Below the pieces are notes generated by a model. The model searched no databases and was not told the DNA's origin. It saw nothing but the letters and a program-made list of their open reading frames with translations. Positions 63,603-64,000 of a stretch of 64,000 nucleotides of DNA are shown in pieces. The stretch covers positions 26,258,041 through 26,322,040 of the forward strand of contig NC_044011.1 in assembly GCF_900496995.4 (NCBI RefSeq), read 5' to 3'. The translations under genes and the position numbers were made by a program. How positions within the stretch are numbered: position 1 is the stretch's first letter; each line of letters begins with the position of its first letter. This DNA comes from Aquila chrysaetos chrysaetos. Lineage: Eukaryota; Chordata; Aves; Accipitriformes; Accipitridae.

Positions 63603-64000
63603 GTATGTCTACGTCAGTTTGGAAATACTTTGGGGATAGCGTGGGTTACGGTGATCCCATTGACGTGCATTGAAATTTAGACTCCCAATATAGAATGGAA
63701 ATGAATAAAACAGATCCGTTTTGATAGTCGTTGTTTTCTAGTAACACTAAACACATCCTTTGCGACATTGTGAAGGGAGCTCGCAGGTGCCCGAAGGGGA
63801 CTTGGTGCTGGTGGAGCAGTGGGGGATGTCGGGGTTCCCTGACCGGCCCTGGGTGGGCATTGTCCAGTCAGTGCTTATGCATCTAGTGATCTGTTGACAT
63901 GTGCAGGTGTACCCGCTGCACCCATCATGACAATAGCAGCGTGAATTTTAGAACATCAGATACCTCTTTTCTCTCTCTTTTTTTTTTTTTTCCCCCCCTC
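63603..64000 (+). other. CRLS1 intron 2 (incomplete)
   Basis: Intronic sequence runs to the window edge. The last 30 bases form a pyrimidine tract that could precede a splice acceptor just outside. Confidence 0.7.

Overview
The window is nuclear DNA from a vertebrate, almost certainly a bird. It carries four intron-bearing protein-coding genes in the order CHGB (+), TRMT6 (-), MCM8 (+), CRLS1 (+, truncated by the window end). From memory this is the conserved vertebrate order also found on human chromosome 20. The transposon content points to birds: a CR1 LINE 3' end in an MCM8 intron, and a solo LTR in another MCM8 intron whose sequence I recognise as the very common ERVL-type LTR of neoavian genomes. 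That LTR suggests a neoavian rather than a galliform bird, but the species cannot be fixed from the sequence alone.

Layout. Positions 1-10,680 are intergenic, with no gene I can support. CHGB follows at 11,119-21,490: five coding exons, a CpG-island promoter with a TATA-like box, and a poly(A) signal at 21,793. About 5 kb without a supported gene separates it from TRMT6, which converges on it from the minus strand (start codon at 42,137, stop at 26,943; eleven coding exons). TRMT6 and MCM8 are head to head: their start codons lie 577 bp apart across one CpG island holding CCAAT, ETS and E2F motifs. MCM8 runs 42,715-59,774 in eighteen coding exons. After about 2.9 kb a third CpG island carries CRLS1 exon 1 (62,701-63,096) and exon 2 (63,465-63,602); the rest of CRLS1, including its catalytic motif, lies beyond the window.

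Every coding exon was placed by reading the splice sites (all GT-AG) and checking that the frame is maintained. The predicted proteins are 678 aa (CHGB), 484 aa (TRMT6) and 822 aa (MCM8), all close to the usual vertebrate lengths, with 178 aa of CRLS1. The four genes share no pathway: CHGB is a secretory-granule prohormone-like protein, TRMT6 is the non-catalytic subunit of the tRNA m1A58 methyltransferase, MCM8 is a helicase of homologous recombination, and CRLS1 is mitochondrial cardiolipin synthase. Only TRMT6 and MCM8 appear coupled, through their shared promoter.

I found no evidence of a novel multi-gene system. The less ordinary items are a mirror-ordered GAGCN pentamer array covering the CHGB transcription start and 5' UTR, a perfect CRE in CHGB intron 1, a 12-bp tandem repeat in the MCM8 N-terminus, a GC-rich hairpin in CHGB intron 2, and an antisense solo LTR about 90 bp from a TRMT6 splice donor.
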